NCBI GenBank assembly: GCA_002382975.1
Contig: DFTB01000009.1
Location: 1-64,000, forward strand
Source of the DNA: Fibrobacter sp. UBA4223
GTDB taxonomy: Bacteria; Fibrobacterota; Fibrobacteria; Fibrobacterales; Fibrobacteraceae
Length of the DNA stretch: 64,000 nt
Direction of reading: 5' to 3'
The position numbers and the translations under genes were made by a program. Of this stretch, positions 14,545 through 23,067 are shown piece by piece (positions within the stretch are counted from its first letter, which is position 1; each line of letters begins with the position of its first letter). The notes below the pieces were generated by a model. That model was not told where the DNA came from, did no database searches, and was given only the letters and a program-made list of their open reading frames with translations.

Positions 14545-15699
14545 ATGCTTTTTGATGAAATTATAGACGACACCTACGAGGTGTCGGAATACCCCGCCCT
14601 TGCAGGCCTTACGCAGGAGTGGCTTGAAACAAGGCCCTTTGCGGGCCTGCGCGTGCTGGCGGCGACACCCGTGTTCCGGAATACGCTGGTGCAGTACCGT
14701 GCGCTTTTGGCCGGCGGGGCAGATCTTTCGGTAGGTATTTCGAACGATTCCGACGCGGGTGCCGAAATGCCTTGTGACTCTGGCATTGTAGCTCTACTGC
14801 GGGAATCGAACATTCCGGTGCTTGGCTTGCAAGACGCCTTGAAGGCGGAGTCCCGCGGCGAAGGTTTCGACTTGATTCTGGATTGCGCGGGCCAGTTTTC
14901 GGCATGCCATCCGAAATATGGTTTTGTGGAACTTACCCGCAGCGGTGTGCAGTTTTACGAGAACAGCGAAAAGCCGGTATACGTGGCGGACAGCGGTATC
15001 GTCAAGCGTATCGAGACAAGTCTCGGGACCGGGGAAGGTTATGTGCGGGCACTTTTGCAGCTGGGCTACGGCAATGTTGGTCGAAATGGCGCAGATGCGG
15101 GTGGTGACGGTGCCGCCTTTGCCGGAAAAATTTTTGTGGTGTTCGGGAGCGGCAAGGTGGGGCAGGGAATCGTTCTGCAACTCTTGCGGGAAGGCGCTCA
15201 CGTGCAGGTGGTAACGGATAAGGCTCGCGGCGTTAGTCCTTTTTTGGATGCAAACGACGTGCCTGTTGCGGATTGCAACGACCTGAAATCGGTTGTAGCT
15301 CTTGTGAGTGCTGCCGATTTTGTGGTGACGGCTACCGGCGTGAAGGGTGCTCTTGACCGGCCGGAGCTGACGGCGGCTCTGCTCTCTTCGAAAGCGGTGC
15401 TTGCCAACATGGGTGTCGAGGACGAATATGGCTCTAGTGTTCCTGCCGGTCGTGTGCTTGCCGAAAAGAAACCCCTGAACTTCATTCTAGAAGAACCGAC
15501 CCACCTGAAATATATCGACGCGTCCCTCGCTTTGCACGGGGCACTGGGGGAACTTCTGGTGCGTGAAGCTGCGGATGCTTCGGACAAAAAAAATGCGGGC
15601 CCCATGGACCCGCCAAGCGAACTAGAACAGCGCATTCTCTCGATGACCATGCAGGACGGCCTTATCGGTCCTGAAATCGCCGAGATGCTGAGCCTTTAA
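14545..15699 (+). CDS. Adenosylhomocysteinase-like NAD-binding protein
   Basis: The 384-residue protein resembles S-adenosylhomocysteine hydrolase in overall order but is clearly diverged and shorter (usual 430-470). An N-terminal segment begins FAGLRVLAATPVFRNTLVQY and continues with SVGISND, where the family has (A/T)xxNPxST. After a DSGIVKRIETSLGTGEG hinge comes the dinucleotide fold FVVFGSGKVGQGIVLQLL, then VTATGVKGAL. The C-terminal NFILEEPTHLKYIDASLALH corresponds to the family's dimer/active-site tail. Whether it really cleaves SAH is uncertain; a related NAD-dependent role is possible. TATAAT (14530-14535) ends 9 nt before the ATG. The gene converges on the AGCS symporter gene. Confidence 0.55.
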   Translation: MLFDEIIDDTYEVSEYPALAGLTQEWLETRPFAGLRVLAATPVFRNTLVQYRALLAGGADLSVGISNDSDAGAEMPCDSGIVALLRESNIPVLGLQDALKAESRGEGFDLILDCAGQFSACHPKYGFVELTRSGVQFYENSEKPVYVADSGIVKRIETSLGTGEGYVRALLQLGYGNVGRNGADAGGDGAAFAGKIFVVFGSGKVGQGIVLQLLREGAHVQVVTDKARGVSPFLDANDVPVADCNDLKSVVALVSAADFVVTATGVKGALDRPELTAALLSSKAVLANMGVEDEYGSSVPAGRVLAEKKPLNFILEEPTHLKYIDASLALHGALGELLVREAADASDKKNAGPMDPPSELEQRILSMTMQDGLIGPEIAEMLSL

Positions 15700-15704
15700 T
15701 TCGG

Positions 15705-17138
15705 CTAGTTCTTCTTTCCTTCGAGTTTTTCGAAGAACTTCTTGGTTTCCCGGGCGACGACCCCGCTCAGGAGGATAAGGGCCACCAGGTTCGGGAAGGC
15801 CATGAGTCCGTTGAAAATGTCGGCACTGGTCCATACGGCGCTTACCGTGAGGTAAGGCCCGATGAACACGGCCGCTACATAGAACCAGCGGAAAGTGAGA
15901 ATGGCTCCTTTCTTACCACGGCCCACAAGGTATTCTAGGCAACGTTCAGAATAATAGGCCCAGCCGAGAATAGTGGTGAAGGCGAAGAATACCAGGGCGG
16001 CAGTGAGAATGTAGGGAGCAACGCTTGAACCGGCCGGCAGGTTCGAAAGCCCGCGGACAAAAGCTTCCATGGTAATGTTCACGCCCTGGAGCCCGAGTTC
16101 AGGAGTCCAAGCTCCGGTCACCACGATGGCAAGGCCTGTCATGGAGCAGATGACGATGGTATCAATGAAGGTCCCCGTCATGCAGACCAGTCCCTGACGG
16201 ACAGGCTCCTTGGTCTTTGCTGCGGCAGCGGCGATGGGAGCAGAACCCAGACCCGCCTCGTTGCTGAAGATGCCGCGGGCGATACCCTTTTGCATGGCGA
16301 TAAAGATGGTACCCACCACGCCGCCGGTAACGGCGCTAGGGTTGAATGCAGCCTGGATAATCATTTCGATAGCGCTAGAAATTTTAGAGAAATTGAAACC
16401 GAGAATTAGTAGGCAGAAAAGAATGTAGAAGATGGCCATGAGGGGCACAATATAAAGAGAGACTTTCGCGATACGCTTGAGCCCGCCGATGATGACCATG
16501 GCCGTAAAGCCTGCGCACAGGAGGCCTGCAATGGCGGTGGATACGGAGACGGAATTACCGCCGATGTTCACGAATTCTCGGGAGGGGAATACTGTTGCTA
16601 CTGCCGAGGTGATGCCGTTCACCTGGGTGATGGTGCCGATGCCCAAAAGTCCGGCAAGCACGCCGAAGATGGCAAACAGCACGGCTAGCCACTTGAAGTT
16701 AAAACCGAAACGTTCCTTGATGCCGGTTTCAATGTAGTAGAAGGGGCCTCCTAGAACTTTTCCGTCGCTAGCCACCTTGCGGTACTTGACGGCCAAAAGA
16801 CCTTCGGCATACTTGGTGGCCATGCCAAAGAATGCGGCCACTTCCATCCAGAAAAGGGCTCCCGGACCGCCGGTGCCGATGGCGGTAGCCACTCCTACGA
16901 TGTTTCCGGTACCTACTGTTGCCGCAAGAGCCGTGCAGAGGGCGGCAAAGCTTGAAACTTCTCCCTGGCCTTCTTTTTCGCTGTTGAGCATGTAGCGCAG
17001 GGCATTGCCCAGGTTTGTGACCTGGAGTACACCCAGGCGGCAGGTGAGCAAGATACCTACAAACAGGATGACGACGATAAGGGGAATACCCCACACGTAG
17101 CCGTCGATGGTATCTAAGATGGAATTGAGTGTTTCCAT
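15705..17138 (-). CDS. Alanine/glycine:cation symporter (AGCS family)
   Basis: The 477-residue, roughly 11-segment membrane protein takes up alanine or glycine with sodium. The AGCS signature is clear: near residue 60 LCTALAATVGTGNIVGVATA, then GGPGALFWMEVAAFFGMATKYAE, GGPFYYIE, and the later NEAGLGSAPIAAAAAKT, all typical of AlsT/DagA/AgcS proteins. The stop lies 5 bp from that of the convergent adenosylhomocysteinase-like gene. It has its own upstream region shared divergently with the alarmone hydrolase gene at 17227. Confidence 0.93.
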   Translation of the reverse strand: METLNSILDTIDGYVWGIPLIVVILFVGILLTCRLGVLQVTNLGNALRYMLNSEKEGQGEVSSFAALCTALAATVGTGNIVGVATAIGTGGPGALFWMEVAAFFGMATKYAEGLLAVKYRKVASDGKVLGGPFYYIETGIKERFGFNFKWLAVLFAIFGVLAGLLGIGTITQVNGITSAVATVFPSREFVNIGGNSVSVSTAIAGLLCAGFTAMVIIGGLKRIAKVSLYIVPLMAIFYILFCLLILGFNFSKISSAIEMIIQAAFNPSAVTGGVVGTIFIAMQKGIARGIFSNEAGLGSAPIAAAAAKTKEPVRQGLVCMTGTFIDTIVICSMTGLAIVVTGAWTPELGLQGVNITMEAFVRGLSNLPAGSSVAPYILTAALVFFAFTTILGWAYYSERCLEYLVGRGKKGAILTFRWFYVAAVFIGPYLTVSAVWTSADIFNGLMAFPNLVALILLSGVVARETKKFFEKLEGKKN

Positions 17139-17226
17139 GAATAACCCCTTTTATCGGGTGTGTTTTTTCTAATTGGTGGCACAAAAGTAGAAAAAAACGT
17201 GTTGATTATAATCTACATTGTATTTC

Positions 17227-17802
17227 ATGGACACATCGTTATTGGATAAGGCCATTGTTTTCGCTGTCAATGCCCACAAGGGCGGCGAGCGACGGGGCAA
17301 GGGGTTCCCCTACATAGTGCACCCTATGGAGGTGGTGGCCATCGCTGCCACCATGACCGGCGACCAGGAATTGCTTGCGGCGGCGGCGCTTCACGACACG
17401 GTAGAAGATACGGACGTGACCATGGAAGACATCCGTCGTGAATTCGGCGAGCGGGTGGCGTCCCTGGTGACGGCGGAAACGGAAATTCCCATAGAGAACG
17501 TGACCGAAGAAGAATCCTGGCATATCCGCAAGCAGGCGGCCATAGACCGTATTTCGGCAGCCAGTCACGAGGCCAAGATGGTGGCCCTTTCGGACAAGCT
17601 GAGCAACGCCCGCGCCATTTACCGCGACTACCTGCAGATGGGCGACAAGGTCTGGGACCTGTTCCGCGTAAAGGACGTGGCGGACCACGAATGGCATTAT
17701 CGGGGCCTTGCCCGTGCGCTCTCAAGCCTGAAGGGAACTTTCGCCTACAACGAGTTCGAAGAACTGATTTCTAAATTGTTTGACAAGTCCGGCTCTAGAT
17801 AA
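17227..17802 (+). CDS. HD-domain alarmone hydrolase (small alarmone hydrolase, MESH1-like)
   Basis: The 191-residue protein is the hydrolase half of a RelA/SpoT enzyme on its own. The HD metal ligands are H32 (YIVHPMEV), H56-D57 (AALHDTVEDT, with E60-D61 that bind the second shell and substrate) and D123 (ALSDKLSNARA). The FPYIVHP and TVEDT motifs are specific to (p)ppGpp hydrolases rather than general HD enzymes. It should remove the 3'-pyrophosphate of (p)ppGpp. It is followed after 15 bp by a separate synthetase-domain gene, so the two activities are split over two proteins. TATAAT (17207-17212) lies 14 nt before the ATG. Confidence 0.8.
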   Translation: MDTSLLDKAIVFAVNAHKGGERRGKGFPYIVHPMEVVAIAATMTGDQELLAAAALHDTVEDTDVTMEDIRREFGERVASLVTAETEIPIENVTEEESWHIRKQAAIDRISAASHEAKMVALSDKLSNARAIYRDYLQMGDKVWDLFRVKDVADHEWHYRGLARALSSLKGTFAYNEFEELISKLFDKSGSR

Positions 17803-17817
17803 GGAGACACTTGCTTT

Positions 17818-18930
17818 ATGTCTGATAAACCCGTAGGAAGTTATGGTTTGGATGCCCACGGCAACACCATTCTGGAGGAGTTCCGGGAGAACCGTCCGGT
17901 GTTTGCGAAGATGCTCTCCATTGTCCGGGACACGCTCCGCAAGAGTATCCAGGACAACCACATCTATATCAATGCGGTAGAGGCGCGAATCAAGGAAGAA
18001 AGCAGTCTTGCGGGCAAGCTGGACCGCAAGGGTGAAAAGTACAAGAGCCTGGACGACATCACGGATATTCTGGGCGTGCGTGTCATTACCTTCTATAGCG
18101 ACGAGGTGGACAAGATTGCGGCCCTTGCCGAGCAGCTCTTTGAAGTGGACTGGGTGAACAGTATCGACAAGCGCAAGATGCACGAGCTTCACAGCTTCGG
18201 CTACAATTCCCTGCATTACATTTGCAGGCTGCCCGAAAAGATTTACAAGGATCCGGAATGCCCCCAACTGAACCAGTTCCGCTTCGAACTCCAGATGCGA
18301 AGCGCCCTGCAGCATGTGTGGGCCACTCTGGACCACGACACGGGTTACAAGACTGGCGTAGAGGTGCCCAGGGAATACCTGCGGAACCTGAACCGTCTGG
18401 CGGGAATGCTGGAGCTTGTAGATGAACAGTTCTGCCAGATTCGTACGGGTATCAACAACTACCGCCGTCGCGTGCAGGCCCTGGTGCATTCCGGCAATTT
18501 CGAAGAGGTTTCGCTGGACGGCGACTCCTTCAGCAATTACCTGCAGCTGAGGCCTTTCGATGCGCTGAACAAGCGCATAGCCTCCATCAACCAGGCGGAA
18601 ATCCACGAGTCTTCGCTGCTACATTACCTGAAGGTTTTCAAGGCTCTGGGCTTTGAATCTTTGGGCGATATCCAGAAGCTCATTCGAGATTACGGAGAGG
18701 ACGCCTACCAGCTGGCGGTTTCGCAGCTTGGCAATACGGATATCGACATCATCAGTTCGACGGTAGCGCCCCAGAACCTGGTGGTGGTTTACATCTTGAA
18801 ACAGGGCGGCGGTGAAATCGGCCTCAAGAAGTTCTTTGAACTTTTGTATGGGGCGCAGCCCAAGAACGAGGCCCACGCCCACCGCCTGATGCAACGCGCC
18901 AAGCAGCTGCCGTTTATGCAAGAACTTTAA
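17818..18930 (+). CDS. RelA/SpoT-type (p)ppGpp synthetase domain protein
   Basis: The protein has 370 residues and no HD domain, TGS or ACT domain. Synthetase motifs are present: KGEKYKSLDDITDILGVRVI with D83 as the likely Mg ligand, HSFGYNSLHYIC with the guanosine-stacking Y129, and RFELQMRSALQHVWATLDHD with E157 as the catalytic glutamate. A helical C-terminal part of about 170 residues follows, longer than in RelP/RelQ small synthetases, and matches no domain I know. It would transfer pyrophosphate from ATP to GDP or GTP; toxic relatives instead act on tRNA or make ppApp. AAGGAGA precedes the ATG, 15 bp after the hydrolase gene, so one operon is clear. Confidence 0.82.
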   Translation: MSDKPVGSYGLDAHGNTILEEFRENRPVFAKMLSIVRDTLRKSIQDNHIYINAVEARIKEESSLAGKLDRKGEKYKSLDDITDILGVRVITFYSDEVDKIAALAEQLFEVDWVNSIDKRKMHELHSFGYNSLHYICRLPEKIYKDPECPQLNQFRFELQMRSALQHVWATLDHDTGYKTGVEVPREYLRNLNRLAGMLELVDEQFCQIRTGINNYRRRVQALVHSGNFEEVSLDGDSFSNYLQLRPFDALNKRIASINQAEIHESSLLHYLKVFKALGFESLGDIQKLIRDYGEDAYQLAVSQLGNTDIDIISSTVAPQNLVVVYILKQGGGEIGLKKFFELLYGAQPKNEAHAHRLMQRAKQLPFMQEL

Positions 18931-20267
18931 ATCATCCCTTCGACTTTAGAGCAAAGAGCTTCTGCTTCTTCGGCGGTGGGGGCTTCGGCGATGACGCGGA
19001 TGACAGGCTCGGTGTTGCTGGCACGCACGTGCACCCAGGATTTTCCCTTGCCGAGCCACAGTCCGTCGCGCTCGTCGCTTTTCCAGTCGGCGAAGGCCTG
19101 CTTGACCTTGGGCAGAATATCGGCCACCTTCTTGTCGCCCAGCTCGAATTTTTTCTTGGGCATCACGTAGGCCGGGTTTTCGGCAACGAACTTTTCGGGA
19201 CCGCCCTGGTGGTGGGCCATCCAGCTGAGCACGAGAGCCGCCGCTACCAGGGAGTCGCGACCGTAGTGGAGGGCGGGGAGGATTACGCCGCCGTTTCCTT
19301 CGCCACCGATAATGCAGCCCTTCTCGATCATCTGCAGGCTCACGTTGATTTCGCCTACCTTGGCCCGGCTGCATTCACAGCCGTACTTTTCGGCAACGTC
19401 TTCGTTCATGCGGCTGGTGGAAAGGTTCACGCAGGTGGCTCCCTTCTTTTGGCTTAAAACCTCTTCGGTTGCGATAGCCAGGGTGTATTCCTCACCGATA
19501 CTTTGTCCTAAACCATCTACCAGGGCGCAACGGTCGGCATCGGGATCAACGGCAAAGCCCAAGGCGCAGCCGTTCTTTTTGACGGCGTCACGAAGGTCGC
19601 CCAGGTTTTCGGGAATGGGTTCGGCCCCACGGGGGAAGGTTCCGTCGGGTTCACAGTGAACACGAACAACTTCGCAGCCCAGCTCTTCTAGCAGGCGAGG
19701 CACGATGTAGCTGCCTGCGCCGTTTACGGCATCCACCGCCACCTTGAACTTGCACTTGCGGATAGCCTCCACATCCACGAAGGGGATGGAAAGCGTCCCC
19801 TGAATATGGATACCGTCGGCATCGGGGGCGACTTCGTAGCTGCCCATGGTACGGTAGTCCGGATAATCGAACCGGTCCTGGTCTGCCAGTTCGAACAGTT
19901 TTTTGACATCGTCCGGGCCGAGGAATAACCCTTTGTTGTTCAAGAACTTAAGGGCGTTCCACTCCAGGGGGTTGTGGCTTGCGGTAATGATGATGCCGGC
20001 GTCTGCCTTGAAGTGAGTGGTCAGGATTTCCACAGAAGGAGTGGTGGAAAGACCCACATCTACCACGTCTACGCCCGAAAGCCTGCAGATGCCCGACACG
20101 AACTGCTGAATAGCCTCTCCGGTGGGGCGGCTGTCGCGGCCGATGACCACCCGCTTGGCCTTGGTAATCTGGAGAAAGGCCTTCACATGGGAAGACAGGA
20201 CCTGGGGGGTAAGAGTGTCACCCACGATACCGCGGATGCCCGAAATGGAACGCATGAGCTTGGACAT
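18927..20267 (-). CDS. Phosphoglucosamine mutase / phosphomannomutase family (GlmM-like)
   Basis: This alpha-D-phosphohexomutase of 446 residues has the four family sites: the phosphoserine loop TASHNP (S97), the metal loop DPDADRCALVDG, the sugar-binding GEGNGG, and the phosphate-binding RASNTEPVIRV. The start SISGIRGIVGDTLTP and the length agree with GlmM-like enzymes, which make glucosamine-1-phosphate for the cell wall. Phosphomannomutase or phosphoglucomutase activity cannot be ruled out. It converges on the synthetase gene and overlaps it by 4 bp. A terminator at 20282-20313 separates it from the upstream gene. Confidence 0.88.
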   Translation of the reverse strand: MSKLMRSISGIRGIVGDTLTPQVLSSHVKAFLQITKAKRVVIGRDSRPTGEAIQQFVSGICRLSGVDVVDVGLSTTPSVEILTTHFKADAGIIITASHNPLEWNALKFLNNKGLFLGPDDVKKLFELADQDRFDYPDYRTMGSYEVAPDADGIHIQGTLSIPFVDVEAIRKCKFKVAVDAVNGAGSYIVPRLLEELGCEVVRVHCEPDGTFPRGAEPIPENLGDLRDAVKKNGCALGFAVDPDADRCALVDGLGQSIGEEYTLAIATEEVLSQKKGATCVNLSTSRMNEDVAEKYGCECSRAKVGEINVSLQMIEKGCIIGGEGNGGVILPALHYGRDSLVAAALVLSWMAHHQGGPEKFVAENPAYVMPKKKFELGDKKVADILPKVKQAFADWKSDERDGLWLGKGKSWVHVRASNTEPVIRVIAEAPTAEEAEALCSKVEGMI

Positions 20268-20281
20268 AGAAACTCCTGGAA

Positions 20282-20313
20282 AAAAAGAAAAAGCCCCGCG
20301 GTGGGCGAGGCTT
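20282..20313 (-). terminator. Intrinsic terminator after the 20328 gene
   Basis: On the minus strand a stem of about 8 bp (arms AGCCTCGC and GCGGGGCT around CCAC, with one G-U pair) runs into TTTTTC and a further T-run. It lies just after the stop of the minus-strand gene at 20328 and just before the phosphohexomutase start. Confidence 0.75.
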
Positions 20314-20327
20314 CGGAAAGAAACTTG

Positions 20328-20903
20328 TTAGAAGACAGGGGCGCTTGCGGCTTTTTCTTTGGCCTTGGCCTTTTTGCTCTGTTCCTTGGCCAGGCCTCTG
20401 TGTTCCACCACGCCCATCACGAAATAGCGGTTGTTGTTCTTGACCACGGAGGTGAAGGCGTTGAGGGCCTTGACGGAGAACCACTCCTGGTAGATGTTCC
20501 TGCCGTTCTTGATGTTGGTCTCGTCAACGGTGGCGGGCTCTACCGGCTTGCCGTACTTGAGAGTGAACTGCTCGGACATGTAGGTGGCGGCCTCGATGGC
20601 CTTGTTCTTGCGGGATTCTTCTACGCGGCCGGTACGGATTTCGAAGGCGTAGAACTTGTCGTTCTGGTTGAAGATGAAGTCCACCTGCACCGGCAGTTCG
20701 CCGAACTTGAACACGGGGATGACCACCCGTTCGCCTTCGCCGCTCTGGCCATAGGGTTCGTAACCCATCTTCATGACCTCTTCGATGACGGTCTGGCGGT
20801 CGGAGCCAAAGGGAATGCCTGCAAAATCTTCACTACGCTGGGCGAAAGCGCTCATGGAAAATGAGAACACAAAAAGCGTAATGATAAGCAACAATTTCGG
20901 CAT
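20328..20903 (-). CDS. Periplasmic protein of unknown function
   Basis: The product is about 190 residues with a signal peptide (MPKLLLIITLFVFSFSMSAFA). AGGAG lies 5 nt before the chosen ATG at 20903; another ATG is directly upstream. The mature protein begins EDFAGIPFGSDRQTVIEEVM, the opening of many small periplasmic proteins in which GxPFGxxxxxV is followed by a beta-rich domain with two FxFxxxxFY strands. The C-terminus is lysine- and alanine-rich. No function is known to me. The gene is divergent from aroC. Confidence 0.6.
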   Translation of the reverse strand: MPKLLLIITLFVFSFSMSAFAQRSEDFAGIPFGSDRQTVIEEVMKMGYEPYGQSGEGERVVIPVFKFGELPVQVDFIFNQNDKFYAFEIRTGRVEESRKNKAIEAATYMSEQFTLKYGKPVEPATVDETNIKNGRNIYQEWFSVKALNAFTSVVKNNNRYFVMGVVEHRGLAKEQSKKAKAKEKAASAPVF

Positions 20904-20984
20904 CATAACTCCTAGAAGCATTGTAAAATATAGTAAACTCTTTTAAAAGGGGAGCAGAAAAGGGGGATTTTTTCGCCTTTTATC

Positions 20985-20990
20985 TATATT
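20985..20990 (+). promoter_or_regulatory. -10 box placed for a leaderless aroC transcript
   Basis: TATATT ends 6 nt before the aroC ATG at 20997, with no Shine-Dalgarno sequence between. The -35 region is not convincing (G-rich). Confidence 0.4.
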
Positions 20991-20996
20991 TTGGGC

Positions 20997-22079
20997 ATGT
21001 CTAGCACTTTTGGTAAGATTTTTTCTGTTTCGACCTGGGGTGAATCCCATGGTCCTGCCGTCGGGGCCGTATTGGACGGCTGCCCTGCCGGAATTCCCCT
21101 TTCCGAGGCCGATATCCAGGTTTTTCTGGACCGTAGGCGTCCGGGACAGGGCAAGATGACCACGGCTAGGGCCGAAAAGGACCAGGTGAAAATCCTGAGC
21201 GGCGTGTTCGATGGCAAGACCACCGGCACTCCTATCTCCTTTGTGGTCTTTAACGAGGACCAGCGGAGCGGTGACTACTCCGACATCGAGAAATGGTTCA
21301 GGCCTGGCCATGCGGACCTGTGCTACGACATCAAGTATGGCTTTAGGGATTACCGTGGCGGCGGACGCAGTTCTGCCCGCGAGACCATCGGTCGCGTGGC
21401 TGCCGGAGCGGTGGCCCGGAAGTTCCTTGCCCAGGTAGCAGGTGTAGAGTTTGTGGCCTGGGTGGATAGTGTGGGTGCTGTGGATTGCCCCGCCCTGGAT
21501 TTGGAAACTCTGTCGGCTGATGCGGTAGAGGCTTCTCCTGTGCGTTGCCCCGATGCGGCTGCCAGCGCCAAGATGGAGCAGGAAATTTTGGACGCCAAGA
21601 AGAACGGCGACAGCGTAGGCGGAACTGTTGGACTTGTGGTGCGGAACGTGCCTGCAGGTCTCGGGGAGCCCGTGTTTGATCGTCTGGACGCTTTGCTTGC
21701 ACAAGCCATGCTTTCGATTCCGGCCTGCAAGGGTTTTGAAATCGGGAGTGGTTTCAAGGCGGCCCGCATGCATGGCAGCGAACACAACGACGAGATATTC
21801 TTTGACGGAAACCGCTACAGGACCCGGACCAACAACGCGGGCGGCTCTCTGGGCGGAATCAGCAACGGCGAGAACATCGTATGCCGCATGGCCTTCAAGC
21901 CCACGGCCACGATTTCGCAAGAACAGAAGACGGCAGGCCGGGGTGGCGAAAACGGCAGCCTCGCTGCCAAGGGTCGGCACGACCCTTGCGTGGCCGTGCG
22001 CGCGCCTGTCATCGTGGAGAGCATGGCGGCCCTGGTGCTTGCGGACTTGTTCCTGCTGCAGAAGAGGAATAGAGCCTGA
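20997..22079 (+). CDS. aroC: Chorismate synthase
   Basis: AroC removes phosphate from EPSP to make chorismate, the last common step of aromatic amino acid synthesis, using reduced FMN. The 360-residue protein has the three family signatures: [18 protein letters not shown] near the N-terminus, [20 protein letters not shown] near 120, and the C-terminal [16 protein letters not shown]. The [12 protein letters not shown](A/P)R segment that binds FMN and substrate is also present. ATG 20997 is chosen because the protein then starts [18 protein letters not shown] like its homologues. Leaderless translation is likely (see the -10 box). Confidence 0.96.
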   Translation: MSSTFGKIFSVSTWGESHGPAVGAVLDGCPAGIPLSEADIQVFLDRRRPGQGKMTTARAEKDQVKILSGVFDGKTTGTPISFVVFNEDQRSGDYSDIEKWFRPGHADLCYDIKYGFRDYRGGGRSSARETIGRVAAGAVARKFLAQVAGVEFVAWVDSVGAVDCPALDLETLSADAVEASPVRCPDAAASAKMEQEILDAKKNGDSVGGTVGLVVRNVPAGLGEPVFDRLDALLAQAMLSIPACKGFEIGSGFKAARMHGSEHNDEIFFDGNRYRTRTNNAGGSLGGISNGENIVCRMAFKPTATISQEQKTAGRGGENGSLAAKGRHDPCVAVRAPVIVESMAALVLADLFLLQKRNRA

Positions 22080-22090
22080 GGATAATTAGG

Positions 22091-22111
22091 AATTCGGATT
22101 TCGGAATTCGG
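22091..22111. repeat. Heptamer array, 3 units of A(A/T)TTCGG
   Basis: Three adjacent 7-bp units AATTCGG, ATTTCGG and AATTCGG lie between aroC and lpxK. The same unit type recurs at 37203-37237 and 52023-52043. Confidence 0.7.
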
Positions 22112-22146
22112 AGCTGATTCTTAATTCACAAAATTTCGTGCTGCTT

Positions 22147-23067
22147 ATGCTGCTCACGTTAATCTACAGAGCTCTCTACAAGCTTCATCACTGGATTTTT
22201 CTCCGGCCGGGGAAGCCATTGGCCCATGCCAAGCTGATTGTGGTAGGGAGCTTTTTGGCGGGCGGTGCAGGCAAGACTCCTTTTGTAGTGTGGCTTGCGG
22301 AGCATCTCAAGAATCATTCTGTTAATTTGTCTAAAGCGACGGAAGGCGCGAAGGTGGCGGTGCTTTGCCATGCGAAAGCCTGCGACGAGTTTGAACTTTT
22401 GAAAAAGAAACTCCCTTGGGCGACGGTGGTGGCGACACCTAACCGTTACAAGACGGCCCGTGAGCTGGACCTAGACTTTGACTACATCATTTGCGACGAC
22501 GGCTTTGAGGATAGCCGCCTGCGCCCTGCGTGGACGGTGCGGCTGGACTGGAGTGAACCGCCCCGTAGGTTGGCCGACTTGTGGCCCGCAGGGCCGAACC
22601 GTAGCCTTGTGCAGGACCATGCGCCTGCGGACACAGTCTTGAAGTGCTACGGAGAAAAGCCGGACGTGAAATTCTCCATTTCAGAAATCGTGAATGGTGC
22701 GGGTGAACGGCTAGAAACGAATGGTGGCGGCGAACGACTGAACATAAACGGCGGCGCGGGCAACGGAGAAGCTGCCGCAGGTTCGGGGATGTGGGCCCTG
22801 TGCGGCATCGGGAATCCGGAACGGTTCTTTAGGGATGTTGAATGCTTTGGTGTGAAAGTGGCGCGGAAGGTCGTGCGTCCGGACCATGACCGCCATTTTG
22901 AAGGCGCCGTTCGGAACGCGCTAAAGACGGCCCGCTGCGTGCTCATGACGGAAAAGGACTTTGTGCGGCTGGGCGAAGACTTGCAGAAGAGCCCGCAGGT
23001 GTACCGCTGCGTGCAGAAGGTGGAAGCGGATTTACTACTTTTATCGTCAGAAGAGGTGAAAATATGA
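22147..23067 (+). CDS. lpxK: Tetraacyldisaccharide 4'-kinase (diverged)
   Basis: LpxK phosphorylates the lipid A disaccharide at the inner membrane. Support includes an N-terminal amphipathic/hydrophobic helix (LIYRALYKLHHWIF), the P-loop VGSFLAGGAGKTP (usual VGNxTxGGTGKTP), NRYKTARE, and CDDGFEDSRLRP for the family's DDGFQH metal site. The MTEKDFVRL segment near the C-terminus (usual TEKDxVK) supports it further. The P-loop serine and the missing His of DDGFQH are unusual. A glycine-rich low-complexity insert (about residues 190-218, NGAGERLETNGGGERLN type) interrupts the C-terminal domain. The stop overlaps the next gene's start (ATGA). Confidence 0.85.
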   Translation: MLLTLIYRALYKLHHWIFLRPGKPLAHAKLIVVGSFLAGGAGKTPFVVWLAEHLKNHSVNLSKATEGAKVAVLCHAKACDEFELLKKKLPWATVVATPNRYKTARELDLDFDYIICDDGFEDSRLRPAWTVRLDWSEPPRRLADLWPAGPNRSLVQDHAPADTVLKCYGEKPDVKFSISEIVNGAGERLETNGGGERLNINGGAGNGEAAAGSGMWALCGIGNPERFFRDVECFGVKVARKVVRPDHDRHFEGAVRNALKTARCVLMTEKDFVRLGEDLQKSPQVYRCVQKVEADLLLLSSEEVKI

